The position numbers and the translations under genes were made by a program. The notes under the pieces were generated by a model. It did not search any database and had not been told where the DNA came from. It was given only the letters and a program-made list of their open reading frames with translations. From Astrocystis sublimbata (Eukaryota > Ascomycota > Sordariomycetes > Xylariales > Xylariaceae), in NCBI GenBank assembly GCA_022453515.1, contig JAJNNY010000001.1, positions 992,001 through 1,056,000 of the forward strand: a stretch of DNA of 64,000 nucleotides, read 5' to 3'. Shown here in pieces: positions 1-12,184 of the stretch; position 1 is the stretch's first letter; every line of letters starts with the position of its first letter.

Positions 1-1599
1 GTGTCGGAAATGGTCATGGTAATGACGGAGACAACCTCGGAAGGCGCAACACCGGTCTCGGCAGGTGTCTCGATCGCCGGCATAGAGCTGAAAGAAGCCA
101 GCACAGATGAGGAGATAGCCGGCACCTCTGTGACAGGGCAGATGGTAGTCGTGATCCCAACCACGCTAGTAACAACCGTGGTTGACACTCCTTCGGGCAG
201 AGATGTGGGAAGCGAAGTCACGACTCCGGTGCTGCCTGAGGAAAGAGGGCAGTTAGTGACGGTGGGTCCGCATGAGATAACCGTCTCAATGGTAGTCGCC
301 GAAACTGTCAGGGTAGTCAAGCCTGTCTCAGCAGGAGCAGTCACGCCGGGGGCGGCAGTCTCAACGGGAGGGAGAGAGCTGAACGAAGCCAGCACAGACG
401 AGGAAATAGCTGGGACCTCTGTAACAGGGCAAATGGTGGTCGTGATTCCAACAACGCTGGTTACAACCGTCGTTGATACTCCTTCGGGCAGAGAGGTGGG
501 AACTGAAGTTACAACTCCAACACTGCCCGACGAAACTGGGCAGTTAGTAACAGTTGGCTCACACGAGATCACCGTCTCAATTGTGGTGGCGGACACAGTT
601 AACGTAGTTAATCCTGTTTCAGCAGGAGCTGTCACGCCGGGAGCGGCAGTCTCGACGGGGGGCAGAGAGCTGAAAGAAGCCAAGACAGACGAAGAGATGG
701 CTGGCACTTCTGTAACGGGGCAGACGGTGGTTGTTACCCCAATTACGGTGGTAACGACCGTTGTCGATACTCCTTCCGGTAGTGAAGTTGGGACTGAAGT
801 TACAACTCCAACACTGCCCGACGAAACGGGGCAGTTAGTAACAGTTGGCTCGCATGAGATCACCGTCTCGATCGTGGTGGCGGAGACCGTCAGCGTAGTC
901 AAGCCTGCATCGACTGCAGTCGTGCTGACATTCAAGAAAGGTGGGAGGGTGGTGCTAGCCGCAGCAATGCTAGTGGTGAGGGTGACGTTGTTAATCAAAG
1001 CACTGGTTGAAATCGCCGACGAAGATGTTGTCGCATTGTTGACTACTGCACTAGTAGAAAGTGCCGCTGAGCTTGTTGCGTTGTTCGCTAGTTCAATACT
1101 AGAAGTGACAGCTGCTGCTGAAGACGTCGTCACGTCACTTGATAGTGCCGAAGTGGTTATGTTGTTCAATAGAGAAGTAGTGGCAATTGCCGAAGTAGTG
1201 GCTATTGACTCATTAGTATATGATACAACGAGTACTAAGTATCAAGGCGGCTCTACCCTCTGTTACAGCGTCTACCTCAGACGAAGTTGTGGCGTTCACA
1301 ATGATGGTGGACGAGCTGAGAGCGGCGCTGGTGGTGTTGCTCGCAGCTGCGGACGCCTCGGAAGACAAAACAGATGTTGTCACAACGCCGGTGCTCAGAC
1401 CGATGGAGCTCGATGATACGGCGGTACCAAGGCTTGTGGTCGCAACACTGCTCGAAGTTGCCGCAACCGATTCCGAGGTCGAAGCTATCGAGGATGTATT
1501 GGCGAATGCGTAGTACTTGGGAGGTACTGGAAGGCGAGCTTCGCTGCTCCCCACCAACGCCAGAACGGCCGCGAATCCATGACGGCTTGAGAACAACAT
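1..1599 (-). CDS. Ser/Thr-rich repeat cell-surface protein, 3' end beyond the window
   Basis: I infer a secreted, probably wall-anchored protein. Exon 1 is 1257-1599; an intron at 1202-1256 (55 bp, with TACTAAT before the acceptor) joins it in frame to exon 2, which stays open to base 1. The protein begins with a signal peptide (charged MLFSSRHG, hydrophobic FAAVLALVG). A Ser/Thr/Ala stalk follows with repeated NN[AIV]T sequons. Then come 97-residue repeats of period 291 bp, each holding ISCEPTVTNCPV and TTVVTTV..VTTTVCPVTEV, three cysteines per unit. TTV..TTVCPVT-type repeats are known from fungal adhesin-like and GPI wall proteins. The C terminus, where a GPI signal would be expected, is off the left edge. 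The opposite strand is also open over most of this stretch but encodes no recognisable protein. I am confident of the frame and class, not of a specific function. Confidence 0.8.
16..890 (-). repeat. Three tandem 291-bp coding repeats
   Basis: The word G-T-C/T-A-(G/A)-(C/G)-GTAGT recurs at + positions 307, 598 and 889, exactly 291 bp apart. A diverged fourth junction lies near 16. Being a multiple of three, the period keeps the minus-strand frame and encodes 97 residues per unit. The copies around 308-889 are the closest to each other; the leftmost is more diverged. Such arrays usually vary in copy number between strains. Confidence 0.85.
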
Positions 1600-4500
1600 A
1601 GCGAATGAAAAGGGCCTATAATCAATCTCCGATCAAAGAATGGCAAGAAAGTAATGAAAGAAGTGAGCGACCGAGCGCCAACGAAGTGAAGGAATGAAGA
1701 GAAACCCTAATTTAAGAGGCAACGAAAGACGAGTGACTAGGCGTCAAGTAAGGAATGTCGTAATGGGTGGGCTATGGCGCCTTTTTAATCAAGTTTTCTC
1801 TCCGTGGCGTGAATAGCCTCTTATTGGATTTTGAAGAACAATTGCTTCAGGCCCCTGTCTTCCATAATTGCCGGCGCTAATACGTAACTACTCATTGTGC
1901 GCTAGACTGGCCCCGTGATATTCCAAACATGAGTGGAGTGAGGAAACCAGGTACATAAGATCGTGAGTATTGCCAGATCGGGAGGCACTCGTTAGAGATC
2001 ATCGCTAAACAATGACTTCACCCTGGGGAAAATCATTGGACGAGACCTGCGCCTCTCCAGGGGCCAAGGTCGTTATCAAGACTAGGTGAAGCAGAAGAAA
2101 AAAGCAGAGCAGACAGTTCACCAGAACTGCTGCCGGTAGCCGTCACGGCTCATCTTGACCTCACCCTGGAGTCCTCCCACAAGCAGGTCTTTCAGATCAA
2201 GGGAGACCTCTCATAAGACGTCCAAATGGAGGAGTGTAACACCACTCACACGGATGCTGTCAACATCTGAACGAGACGTCTCGTCTGCGACGAAAACACC
2301 TGCAGACAGCTTGATCCTCCCTCATGTTGCGATCCATACTGGGAAGTAACAGGATGGTAGATACTGGAGATCGCCTGATCTTAGGCACCTGTGCTGTTGT
2401 ATGCCAAGTGCTACAAGCCAGCGATAAGCGAGGCCACTCGAGCAATTCAAAAGGCGACAGGACTCAACGCCTCTGTTTCTAGGACGTGCAGTCGTATTCC
2501 AGGGGTTGGCCAGGAGGCGGTTTGCAATGGCGCCCTGCTGCCATGTTGACAGCTCAATTGCAACATGTGGGAATTTGACAGGCAGGCTGTGTACCATAGG
2601 GCAGGAGGAAGCCGCACTTGTTTCGTCGATACCTGTACATGTAATAAAAGCTGCAATAATGAAGTTGGGATGGATGGTCCGATCTAGTATAGGTGCTGAG
2701 ACCCTGGAGTTTTTCTTTCTGAACACCAATCGGGCGCGTTAGCGGCAGATAGGGGCTGGCTCCGTGTTCCACTGCTGGCCAATCATCTTTCACCTCCAGA
2801 GTGAACCGTCTCTTGGCTTCTCTTCACCTTGGCTTGGCAATTCTTCAGGAACTGCGGCTCTGTTTCAGCGATCCCTTAATCCCTCGTCACTTCAATTCCG
2901 ACAATTCAGTCACTGTCTACTGGTTCCTGGCTCCCGGTAGCACATGCCCCGCCCGTGTATCCCAGGTTCACGACAGGACTTCCATTTTGGTCGCCTTCTT
3001 CCGTCTTCTTCACCAACCTGAGACAGGGGCTGTGCTTGAACCCATCCAGGACAGCGTTAGAGATTTCATTGTCAGGAGCAATAATCCAAGCGCCTGGGTG
3101 TAAGTACTGTAAATGCATTGAAACCCTCCTAGAGGATGTCATCAGAACCAATGGCTTACAGTCCTGCATAGCAGCATGCCAATCCAGGATCTGGCTGTAA
3201 GATCTTATGGCTTCAAAGTTGAAGAGGTCGTCTACATAGCGATATCAACATTGGATTGACCCTACCTAGGTAGTTGATAAATAGTTGGCTGTTATCCCCC
3301 GGATGCTAGAATAAATAACTAGACAAGTCTCGATCTACTTCGTGCAGGCTAGGTGCATCGTGGTCCTTCGTTGGGTGAATAGATCACCATAGATGACAGC
3401 AACGTACGGAGTAGCTTACCATGGGTATAAAAGTATGCTGGCAGCAAGATATGGGCTGATGAGTGACCTTAGAGGGCTTGGTATCGGTAAATACCGAACT
3501 GAGACCTTAGCACTGGGCCTGCCTATGGGTCGAATGCGCGGTCATAGTCGCACACTCGTCGGTGTACGATGACATTATCATCTAAGAAGCAAAAACTACC
3601 TGGGTAGATAAACGACTTGTGTGTGTACAATGGATGTGTGAAGACGTAGTGTTGTGCATAAGTGCATATGATCTGCAACCACAGTTCTCCACGATTCTAG
3701 AGCTGTTGCTGCCTGGTGACTGGTTGGTGTAAACCGCTGTGCTATCAACCGTCTGTTTCTAGGTCCGCTTCACCCAAAGAAAAAAAAATGACTTGTGCAC
3801 ATGGCGATGCTCTCATGTACAAGCAATTAGACACTAAATTGTGGCTCTCTGTAGTTCAATGTCAGCTCTCCGACTTGAAAGTCGTCTGTAGTTGCTGATA
3901 TATAGGACACTTGTACCTGCCCATCCCCCCCCAAAAAGGGTTGTGTTGTAAATGACCATGTGAAAACATGTTATAGACATATCGCGGTTGCAGTTGTAGA
4001 TCATATGCATGCAACTACGTATATGAGGACTCGAGGTTCCGAGATCAATCCCGGAAATCATTTTGCACTCCTGCTAGCCAATTCTGAACAAGGACCCGAC
4101 CCGTGAGAATACTACCTAGCAAATGTGTAATTGCAGCTTCTAACATACCGACTTCATCTTGGGCCTTCTCGAACGCCCAGAAGAAGGCACAAAATCGAAA
4201 GGATCCCCATAGCGTGATGGCCCATAATTCAACCTGCAAGACAATCACACCAGGCCCCGGAAATGGCAGAGATCATACGGGTGCACTGCCTTCCTCGATA
4301 CCAGATGGACCAGCGGATTGACAGATCTACGTGATGTGAATCTGCCGAGAAAATCTGGGGAGAATATTTTCCCAGTGTGATGGAAAGGAAGTCGTCCGTT
4401 GACTGAATTGCCAGGCCAATCACGGCACCCAATTACTCGAGCCTCCATCTTTCCAGCATCGATCTGTCGTCCAATCGATTACATGATAACGGATTTCATC

Positions 4501-6353
4501 CGGTTTCAAGGCTCAAGCAGGTATGGACGATATTCCGATGAAATGACGTGTGTATCTCTATTACACCTGAACTTCGCGCCACTGGGCTTTGAATTAGGTG
4601 GTTGAGAGATGGGTCTGGCTCGATAGTTCAGTAACTCGGACAAATGAGGCAGTCATTTTACTGCTTTGCAACGCACTTAAACATCATAGTATTAAAACGA
4701 CAGTGCAACGGAATAGCTAGGCGGGCTCTGTACTACTCTCGCACGTATCCATGCTTGGTGCAGTGGCCAAAATTTGTATCATTCAGATGCGGTCGTGTGT
4801 CGTTATCCCGCTCGAGAGGGCCCAAAAGAGGCAACTGGACCCTTCAACTTGCATACCAGTCACCAATCTTACGAGCTTGGGCTACGATCCCGGCCTCCTG
4901 GGTCGGCTATTTTGTATGAGTGATTTTTGATGGACAAGCGGCAACATCATGCCGTCATCTCTCGCGAGCATCTCTTGGGTAAAGCCCAGTCAAGGCTGGC
5001 TCGGGCTCTGGCTCAGCTGGGTCCGTCATGGCTGGAGGGGAAGATCTAGGAGGGGCAGAATGTACAGAATGTGCAGTATGGCGAGCCGAGGCAAGGCTTG
5101 CTCGGCGGGCAGGTCGCATGATCTCACATAAGTGCAGTCTCTTTTGGCGCCCTCATGTGGGCTTCATGCTGCCGGTCAAGGAAAGAACGTGTCGCTCATG
5201 TCGATCAGAGTTGGAGAAGTCAGAAACCTCGGACGAAAAGAACGGAGTTTGCGCCGTCCTCTCGGGAGGGGATCCCAAGTCGTCTCCGCACTTGTTACCG
5301 GCGCTTGGGCTAATGACCAACTCGCGACAGTAGGTAGCCAGAGTGCCAGAGTAGCGAGAGTAGCACTCGATACTGTAGTATAAGCAAGGTAGCCAACCTT
5401 GTCACCTGGCTTAGTGTGCACCACACATATTGAAGCGGGAGGTGTTATGACGAGTGTAGTGTTGGGAATGAATAGACGACACGACGGGTACCTATCATCC
5501 ACGGATGAAACCTCGGTCTCTTACTAGGTAGGTTAGTAGGTAGGTAGTGTTAAGTTGTGTCGCCAACTCGCGACTCAACGTCACGGGAGTCGCGCACGCG
5601 AGCACCACCTCGGCAGCATGGCACCCTCACGCCAAACCAGAAGGGCTTCACCTGTGCATACCCCGGATCTTGGGTCCCCTCGCAAATCAGCTACGGTACC
5701 TATCTAGCCAGGCTAGCCTACATAAGGTAAGTACTTAGGTACCAGTCGAGCTAGTTCCGTTCCCGGCAACGTCTGGATTAACTAATTAGCAGGAGCGGGA
5801 AGCCAAGACAGCCCTGTTGCGCTACTCGATATCGGGATTAGTGCTTTACGCTAGACCTTCCAGTGTCAGCCTGTCAGGCCGATTACCTGCTGTATATGTA
5901 CTCGCTCGTGTGTACATTGGGTAGTACTTACCCAATTAAGAGTATAATTATTCGATTACCTAATCTGCCACACTGCGGGGCCTGTCTATTTACTAAGCTG
6001 TTTCTACTTAGTGTGCCTCGTGTGCCTAGTGCTCTCTGCTAGCTTTACGACCCCAAGACTGAACCCAAGATCGAGCATCTTGTGCTGCCTGCCCAATTGA
6101 TCCGGACGTATTCTTTCGTCACAGTGGTCACAGACATACATGTATCCAGTGACCCTCCTCTCGGATCAGACGGCGTCTCCGGCATGGACGTCGCCCCTTC
6201 ATCCTCATCTATCCTACGCAGAACTTAAGCCCAGATGAAACCATTATAGGAGCAATCCGAGACCAACCCCGGTCGAGCATCTATTCCGTGCCCAGGCGAG
6301 CCAGGCTGACCCCCAGGACGCGCCTACTACCTATATACTCAGTCTTGGCCCGC

Positions 6354-6375
6354 GACCTACCTATGTAGGTAGGTC
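6354..6375. repeat. Perfect inverted repeat of the AGGTAGGT family
   Basis: Two 10-base arms (GACCTACCTA and TAGGTAGGTC) flank TG, giving a near-perfect 22-bp palindrome. It is the cleanest of many related words in the intergenic DNA of this window. Confidence 0.8.
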
Positions 6376-6404
6376 GTTAGGTTGTTGGCTTGAGACGGGC
6401 TTGT

Positions 6405-6446
6405 GATGGGTCTTGGGATGGGTCTTGGGATGGGTCTTGGGATGGA
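6405..6446 (+). repeat. 12-bp minisatellite
   Basis: The unit GATGGGTCTTGG is repeated three times plus a half unit, without mismatch in the complete copies. It lies in non-coding DNA; no function is visible. Confidence 0.85.
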
Positions 6447-7746
6447 TCATGTGCCTTGAGCAGAATGTCCGGACCTGCATTGTGGCGGCAATTGCTTTGC
6501 AATGACCGAAGGTGCCGGGTGCGACGACAAGCTTCGAGTTCTTAGCAGTCAGTAGCCGAACCTTGGTGTGTTTTTGCAGTTCGACTCGACTCAGGCCTCG
6601 GGCCTCAGGCCTCAGGCCGCAGATGTCAGGACTCGCTCGACCCTTATCACATCAGCCAAGTGGAGCGTACTGTAATTACGTCGTAGCACGAGCGTGCAGG
6701 TGGTGTCCAGCAACACATGATCCCTGCGTCGATATCTGAGTTGTCACCTTTGTCACTTGTCACCGATGTCGACAAGACGCGCCACAACCTGTCGCCAGCA
6801 CCGCTCCTTGCCGAACTATGCGTATGCAACACCGGTATTCATCTATATACAAAGTATAGGAGCAGCATGTTACCGCAAGCGATATGCTCGGCGCCTCCAA
6901 GTCTTTCGGGTCATTGGTTGGTCTGGCCGGTGAATTGTCACCGCCTTGTACATTGCATGTCTGTCCCGCCACGCTTCATTTTCCCGCATGAGGAATATCA
7001 CAAAATCCGGACTGGTTCCTGTGGGCAACGTCTAGACGGTCTCTTTCAATCTAATTAGACCTGTTTGAAATTCCGACGTTCCGGTTGCTTGGAACACCTC
7101 ATTCCCCGGTTCTCGCGAACTCAGACATGGCTGGGTCCTGGAGGGCGAGATCTACGATTCAACGCCCATCACGCGAGGATCACCTGAATGATTTGACTCT
7201 TGGCTCGGGAATTCCACTCTTGGTGTTCTGACCGTGCATCTCGTTTGTACATGCTTTTGCTTGCTAAACTACCTGTCGTTGGGCGTCTGGGGCCCATCGA
7301 ATCTTGTTATCTGCAGTGCCACCGCTCTCACTTACATCAAGATTCCATGGCGTCACGACGATTGAAAGGAAGCGTGATTAAATCCCTTTCTCGCGTCGGC
7401 GGTACTCTCCAGTCCCCCTTATATTGTGAGCCGGTGGCGCCTGTGACTTGTGAAAATGTTTACCAGCGAGCCAAGCCCGCCCCAGTGCAGGTTGCCCCTC
7501 ACAAGCGTTCATTCCGCGATGCTTCTACTGTGGGTTGCATTTGACTATCTTGGAGTCTCATGACTTTGGAATCCTGCCCTACTACCAGCCTTCCCAGCTA
7601 GTCTTCATGAATTTTTCTTGTACTCATAGAAACCTTCCGCATTCGTTCTGGCCATCCGACTCTGCAGACGCCTAGCCCCCCGCCCCCATACTGATGAGCC
7701 TCCCATATGGTCCCGTATTTTCTTAGGGTTCCCTCCCCTCAGCTTG

Positions 7747-7753
7747 TATATAA
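7747..7753 (+). promoter_or_regulatory. TATA box candidate for the glutaminase gene
   Basis: TATATAA lies about 160 bp upstream of the glutaminase start codon, followed by a pyrimidine-rich leader. Position and sequence fit a fungal core promoter; transcription start is unproven. Confidence 0.45.
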
Positions 7754-7910
7754 TAACTCGTGCTTCATTCCCCGTTAAGCTCATGTCACTTTGATGTCAT
7801 TGCTTATCCGCTTTTTGTGTGTCCAAGATCGTTTGTTAAACTCAGACTTCTGGCCATAGATCAAGTAATTCACCCTCGCTCATTATTTGAGATTGTGCAT
7901 GCCGCTCACT

Positions 7911-10274
7911 ATGGGTGTCAAGAACGCTTTGAGAGGATGTTTACTATTCGGAGGTCTCGCTTTAGGTGCATCAACATTTTCTCCCGCTAGGCCTCCTGCA
8001 ATCCCACTTGCTGTCAAAGCTCCCTATCTAAACACTTGGTTGAATTCTGGGAGTGATGGTGGCAATGGCGGATATCTGGCTGGCGAATGGCCTGTCTTCT
8101 GGCAGTATGTTTCCTCTTCCTGCTCAGCTATCTGAAGTTTAATCTGATCTCATTGTCTAGACAGCAAGTCACAGGCTGGACGGGGTTGATTAAAGTGGAT
8201 GGAGCTACATACCAATGGATGGGTAACGTGCCAAAGTCACAGAACGTCGACCAGACAGAGTTTTCCTACACTTCAACAAGGAGCAACTTCGTCATGAATG
8301 TTGGCGGCAAGGTGGAGATGAATATCACATTCCTGTCGCCGGTGACGCCCAATGATTTGAAGAGACAGTCTCTCACCTTCTCATACCTCGACGTCGGTGT
8401 TCACTCCATCGACGGCGCTAGCCACGACGTGCAGTTGTATGCTGACGTTTCTGGAGGTGAGTTCGGAAATTCACCCCCCTCTATCCCGCTCGTGCTCACC
8501 GCAATAACATAGAATGGGCATCTGGTGATCTGAGTGCTGTCATCGAATGGGACTACGCGTCATCTGACGGCGTTGCGTATCACACATTCCACCGCCAGAA
8601 CCAGACGGAGATTTCAGAAACCAATGAGTTGCCGAACTGGGGAGATTTCTACTGGTCTACCAGTGACACGGACGGTGTAAGTTTGCTAATTGGCATATAC
8701 TGTCCGGGACTACAGCGTACTGACTGGGCTTCTAGCTCACTTACCAGAGTGGCGCCGACGTCGACGTGCGAGAGGCCTTCCAAAGCAACGGCCTTTTGCC
8801 GAATACCAAGGATACTAGCTTCAGGGCCGTGAACAACAACTGGTAGGTCATTCTAAAATAGGGAATTGCCTACTTTCGTCTTACTTACTCTCGTTCTGAA
8901 GGCCCGTGTTCGCCTTCGCGAAAGACCTTGGATCCGTTTCGGAGAAATCAATCAACACCCTATTTACCATTGGGCTCACGCAGGAGAATGCCATTCAGCT
9001 TCTGGGCGAAGGCGAAGGCCTTACCACCTACCCATCTCTATGGACGAGCTACTTCAGCTCTGACGTCGAAGCTGTAAGTGGAGCATTAGGTTCTATACTT
9101 GCTTGAGAATAATGATGCTCACACACCGCTGCAGGTGACCTGGTTCTACCATGACTACGAGATAGCCGCCGATCTAGCCACCAGCCTTGACGATCAAGTC
9201 GCGTCAGACTCGATGGCTGCAGCTGGACAAGACTATCTGACTATCACTAGTCTTAGTGTTCGCCAGGCTTTTGGAGGCCTGCAGTTCACTGGAACCGATT
9301 CAGACCCTGTGGTTTTCCTCAAGGAGATTAGTTCTAACAGTGATATCCAGACGGTGGATGTCATCTTCCCTGCAATCCCCTTGATATTGTACACCAACCC
9401 ATATCTCCTCAATTACCTTCTAAAACCCTTGTTCTTGAATCAAGAAAATGGACACTATCCAAAGTCGAGCGCGATTCACGATCTTGGCACCTTCCCTCTA
9501 GCCAAAGGCTACCCAGATGGTTCGGACGAACCGCAACCGCTCGAAGAGTGCGGCAATATGATCATCATGGTTCTCGCCTATGCGCAAAGAACTCTGGACA
9601 CCGACTACCTCGACCAGCATTACGAAATCTTGACGAAATGGGCGGGTTATCTCGTCGACGAGTCGCTGATCCCAGCGGACCAGATCTCGACGGATGATTT
9701 CGCAGGTTCGTTGGCCAATCAGACAAACCTGGCCATCAAAGGTATTATCGGTCTGCGGGCCATGGCCGACATCTCGGACCTGACTGGGCACGCCGACGAC
9801 GCGGCCATGTACATGGATATCGCGACTTCGTACATCGAGCAATGGCAGGATCTGGGTATCAACAACACCGCGAACCCTCCACACACAACCCTCTCATACG
9901 GAGATGGAGCGTTACATGGCCTGCTATACAACTTATATGCTAATTCACTATTGGGCTTTGACTACGATTTTATTCCCGAGTACATCTACGAAATGCAGAG
10001 CAACTTCTACCCGACCGTCGCTCTCGAGTACTGCGTGCCGCTGGACACTCGGCACACATACTCCAAGACGGACTGGCAGCTTTGGGCCGCCGCCATCGCG
10101 TCCGAAGAGACTCGAAATGATTTCATCTCGCGCATCGCCAACTGGATCAATGTCACGCCCACCAACAGGGCGTTCTCAGATCTTTATGACTGCGTCACGG
10201 GCAACTACCCCGGCATCAATTTTGTTGCACGTCCCGTGGTGGGCGGCCACTTTGCTTTGTTGGCATTGCCATGA
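7911..10274 (+). CDS. gtaA: Secreted glutaminase A-like protein (GtaA family)
   Basis: Predicted extracellular glutaminase of the fungal GtaA type, which hydrolyses L-glutamine to glutamate and ammonia. Six exons: 7911-8104, 8161-8456, 8513-8676, 8736-8842, 8902-9073 and 9135-10274; the five introns are 56-61 bp and all phases join, giving 690 residues. I chose ATG 7911 because it has A at -3 and G at +4; an in-frame ATG at 7899 would add four residues. A signal peptide (MGVKNALRG, then CLLFGGLALGAS) precedes the family hallmark PYLNTWL..GSDGGNGGYLAG. After it come, in the family's order, DUF5127-like, DUF4965-like (roughly 325-500) and DUF1793-like regions, the last including SAIHDLGTFPLAKGYPDG and the C-terminal RPVVGGHFALL. 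Length matches the family. It is convergent with the ceramidase gene. Catalytic residues are not certain from sequence alone. Confidence 0.92.
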
Positions 10275-12184
10275 GTCGTACCATCCCCTCGGCATCGGGT
10301 CGTTACCAGTCAAATAGATAAACCACACTCTCGTCACCCGCCTCTTGGCCAACCAGCCAGGACGTCACATCATCATCCAATCTACTTCAATACCCCTGAC
10401 TATTTGATCAATCCGTCGATACATGATGCCTACTCAACCCATGTACGGATACATGGTCCCAGCGAAACCCCGCATCGCTATTGTCCACCCCGCGCGACTC
10501 ATTGTGGCATACCAACCCGGTACGAACCATCCTCGTGAGAGCTCGACTGGGCGTTTATTTGCCCCCAACCCGATGACATCTTACCCGTCTTACAATACTG
10601 TCTCACAAGTGTGGCACGATGTAGTATGCACGGGACTTCGTCTCACCTCCATCCCCTGCATAAGCGTTGTTCAGGTCGTCATCATCAACCTTGGCGTAGA
10701 GCATGGTTCATTCTCACATCGCATTAGCATTCCCGCTAACATCACCATGAATTTATCACATGTATGTATCCATGAATCATGAATTGCCGCGTTGGGCGAC
10801 CGACTCCCTTCGAATAGGTACAATAGATATTTCATCCATAGGAAATGGAGGGCTAGATATTGACATAGCATCTCATTATGAGATAAAAAGAATAATCGAT
10901 CAAGAGGCTATTACCACATATATGCGTGCTCGCCAATTCGATTTTCATTGTTATCCCTTCAGGCTTCCCAAGGGCATAACACGGAATATCGGTCAGGTTG
11001 GATGACTCGCATTAGTCCCACGACGGACTATTATGTTCAACCTACTGTAGACGGGAGGACCACGTGCATAGCTTTGATGTAGTATGATGCATCTATCCTG
11101 ACTCAACACCTAGGAATGACGAGCACCACCGGGACCTATATCAAGTTCGTGAGGACAATTATTCGCTGGTTGCTAGGCATACATGGAGCAGCCAGACTTT
11201 AGTCTCAAGGTGATTACTTTTCACTGATGCCATCTCATAGGAACACCACGTCCTGGCGCACTCATAGTGGGTAGGTCATTAAGCATGCTTAATTAACATT
11301 AACCTTTATCTTTAAATTTGATCCTGCGTCAACGACTTTTCCTATTCGAGATAGTCCTCCTTTCTCAATCTTGTCGACCACCAACCAGTGCCCAACTCGT
11401 ACATCCATAATGAAGCGTGTGCACCTTCCATATCAAAGGCAGATGTTTCGGTGCTGAGAACCCTCAAGGTTGTATTCTACTACCTCTGTGTTATTTAGTG
11501 CTCGCCGCCCAACGAGATACAATTTTGAAAGCTCCGTCACATTGACGAGAAATTATTCCCTTAGAATCTAATTATAGTGTAAAAGGTTAACTGCCAGTCC
11601 AGTCCCAACTAAATGGTAATCATTCTCAATCGATTCCTGGTCGAGATCGAGATCTTGGGATATCTAGATCGTCCTTAGACTACCAAATATGAGCCAAATT
11701 TCGATAGATATAGCTAAGCAAGCGTCTTTGCGTACCTGTCGAACCCCTGTGTCAGATCTCGAATGATTACGTGCCTGTGAAATAGCAAGAGACGGACCCA
11801 AAGTCAATCTAGCAAATCTTGATCCGGATTACATGGATCATGTAGACGACCTTCTAGGATCATCCCAACTGGCCAGGTACGCAAAATACAGAAAAAGTAG
11901 GTCATCATGCTTTTATCTTCTGACGTGCGTTGCTGTACGTTCCCGTATGCCTGACTCCCGCCCGTTCCGCGCGTGCATGCATATGCGCAAAGCCCTGGAA
12001 TGTGCAATTGTCTAGGCAGGTTTTGAGAAGTACTGCTCCATCATTTTGTTGGGAATCTACATAGTAGATGCACATTCAGTCGGGTTGTTCGGGCATGCAA
12101 TAGACTAGTAGTGTGTGAGCAGTCAGAACCAGCCAACTCCAGCATCACTTGCTTCATATATGATCATATTCGTCTTCGATTCTC
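10275..12184. other. Intergenic region between convergent genes
   Basis: About 1.9 kb between the 3' ends of the glutaminase and ceramidase genes. No frame shows start context plus recognisable motifs. It probably contains both 3' UTRs; nothing else is visible. Confidence 0.6.

Larger units (their letters stand above)
1600..7898. other. Long intergenic region, no supported gene
   Basis: About 6.3 kb. Open frames here are short (under about 140 codons), overlap in several frames, often lack ATG and show no recognisable domain. The left end is the promoter side of the surface-protein gene and the right end that of the glutaminase gene. The region holds several TACCTAGGTA-type palindromes (near 3261, 5524, 5700, 6354) and a 12-bp tandem repeat at 6405. 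A minus-strand stretch at 4045-4448 has slightly protein-like composition but no recognised family. Confidence 0.6.

Noticed and set aside
4045..4448. Minus-strand frames with hydrophobic, protein-like stretches
   Set aside because: Two adjacent short frames without a family motif, start context or splice logic; too weak to call even as a relic.
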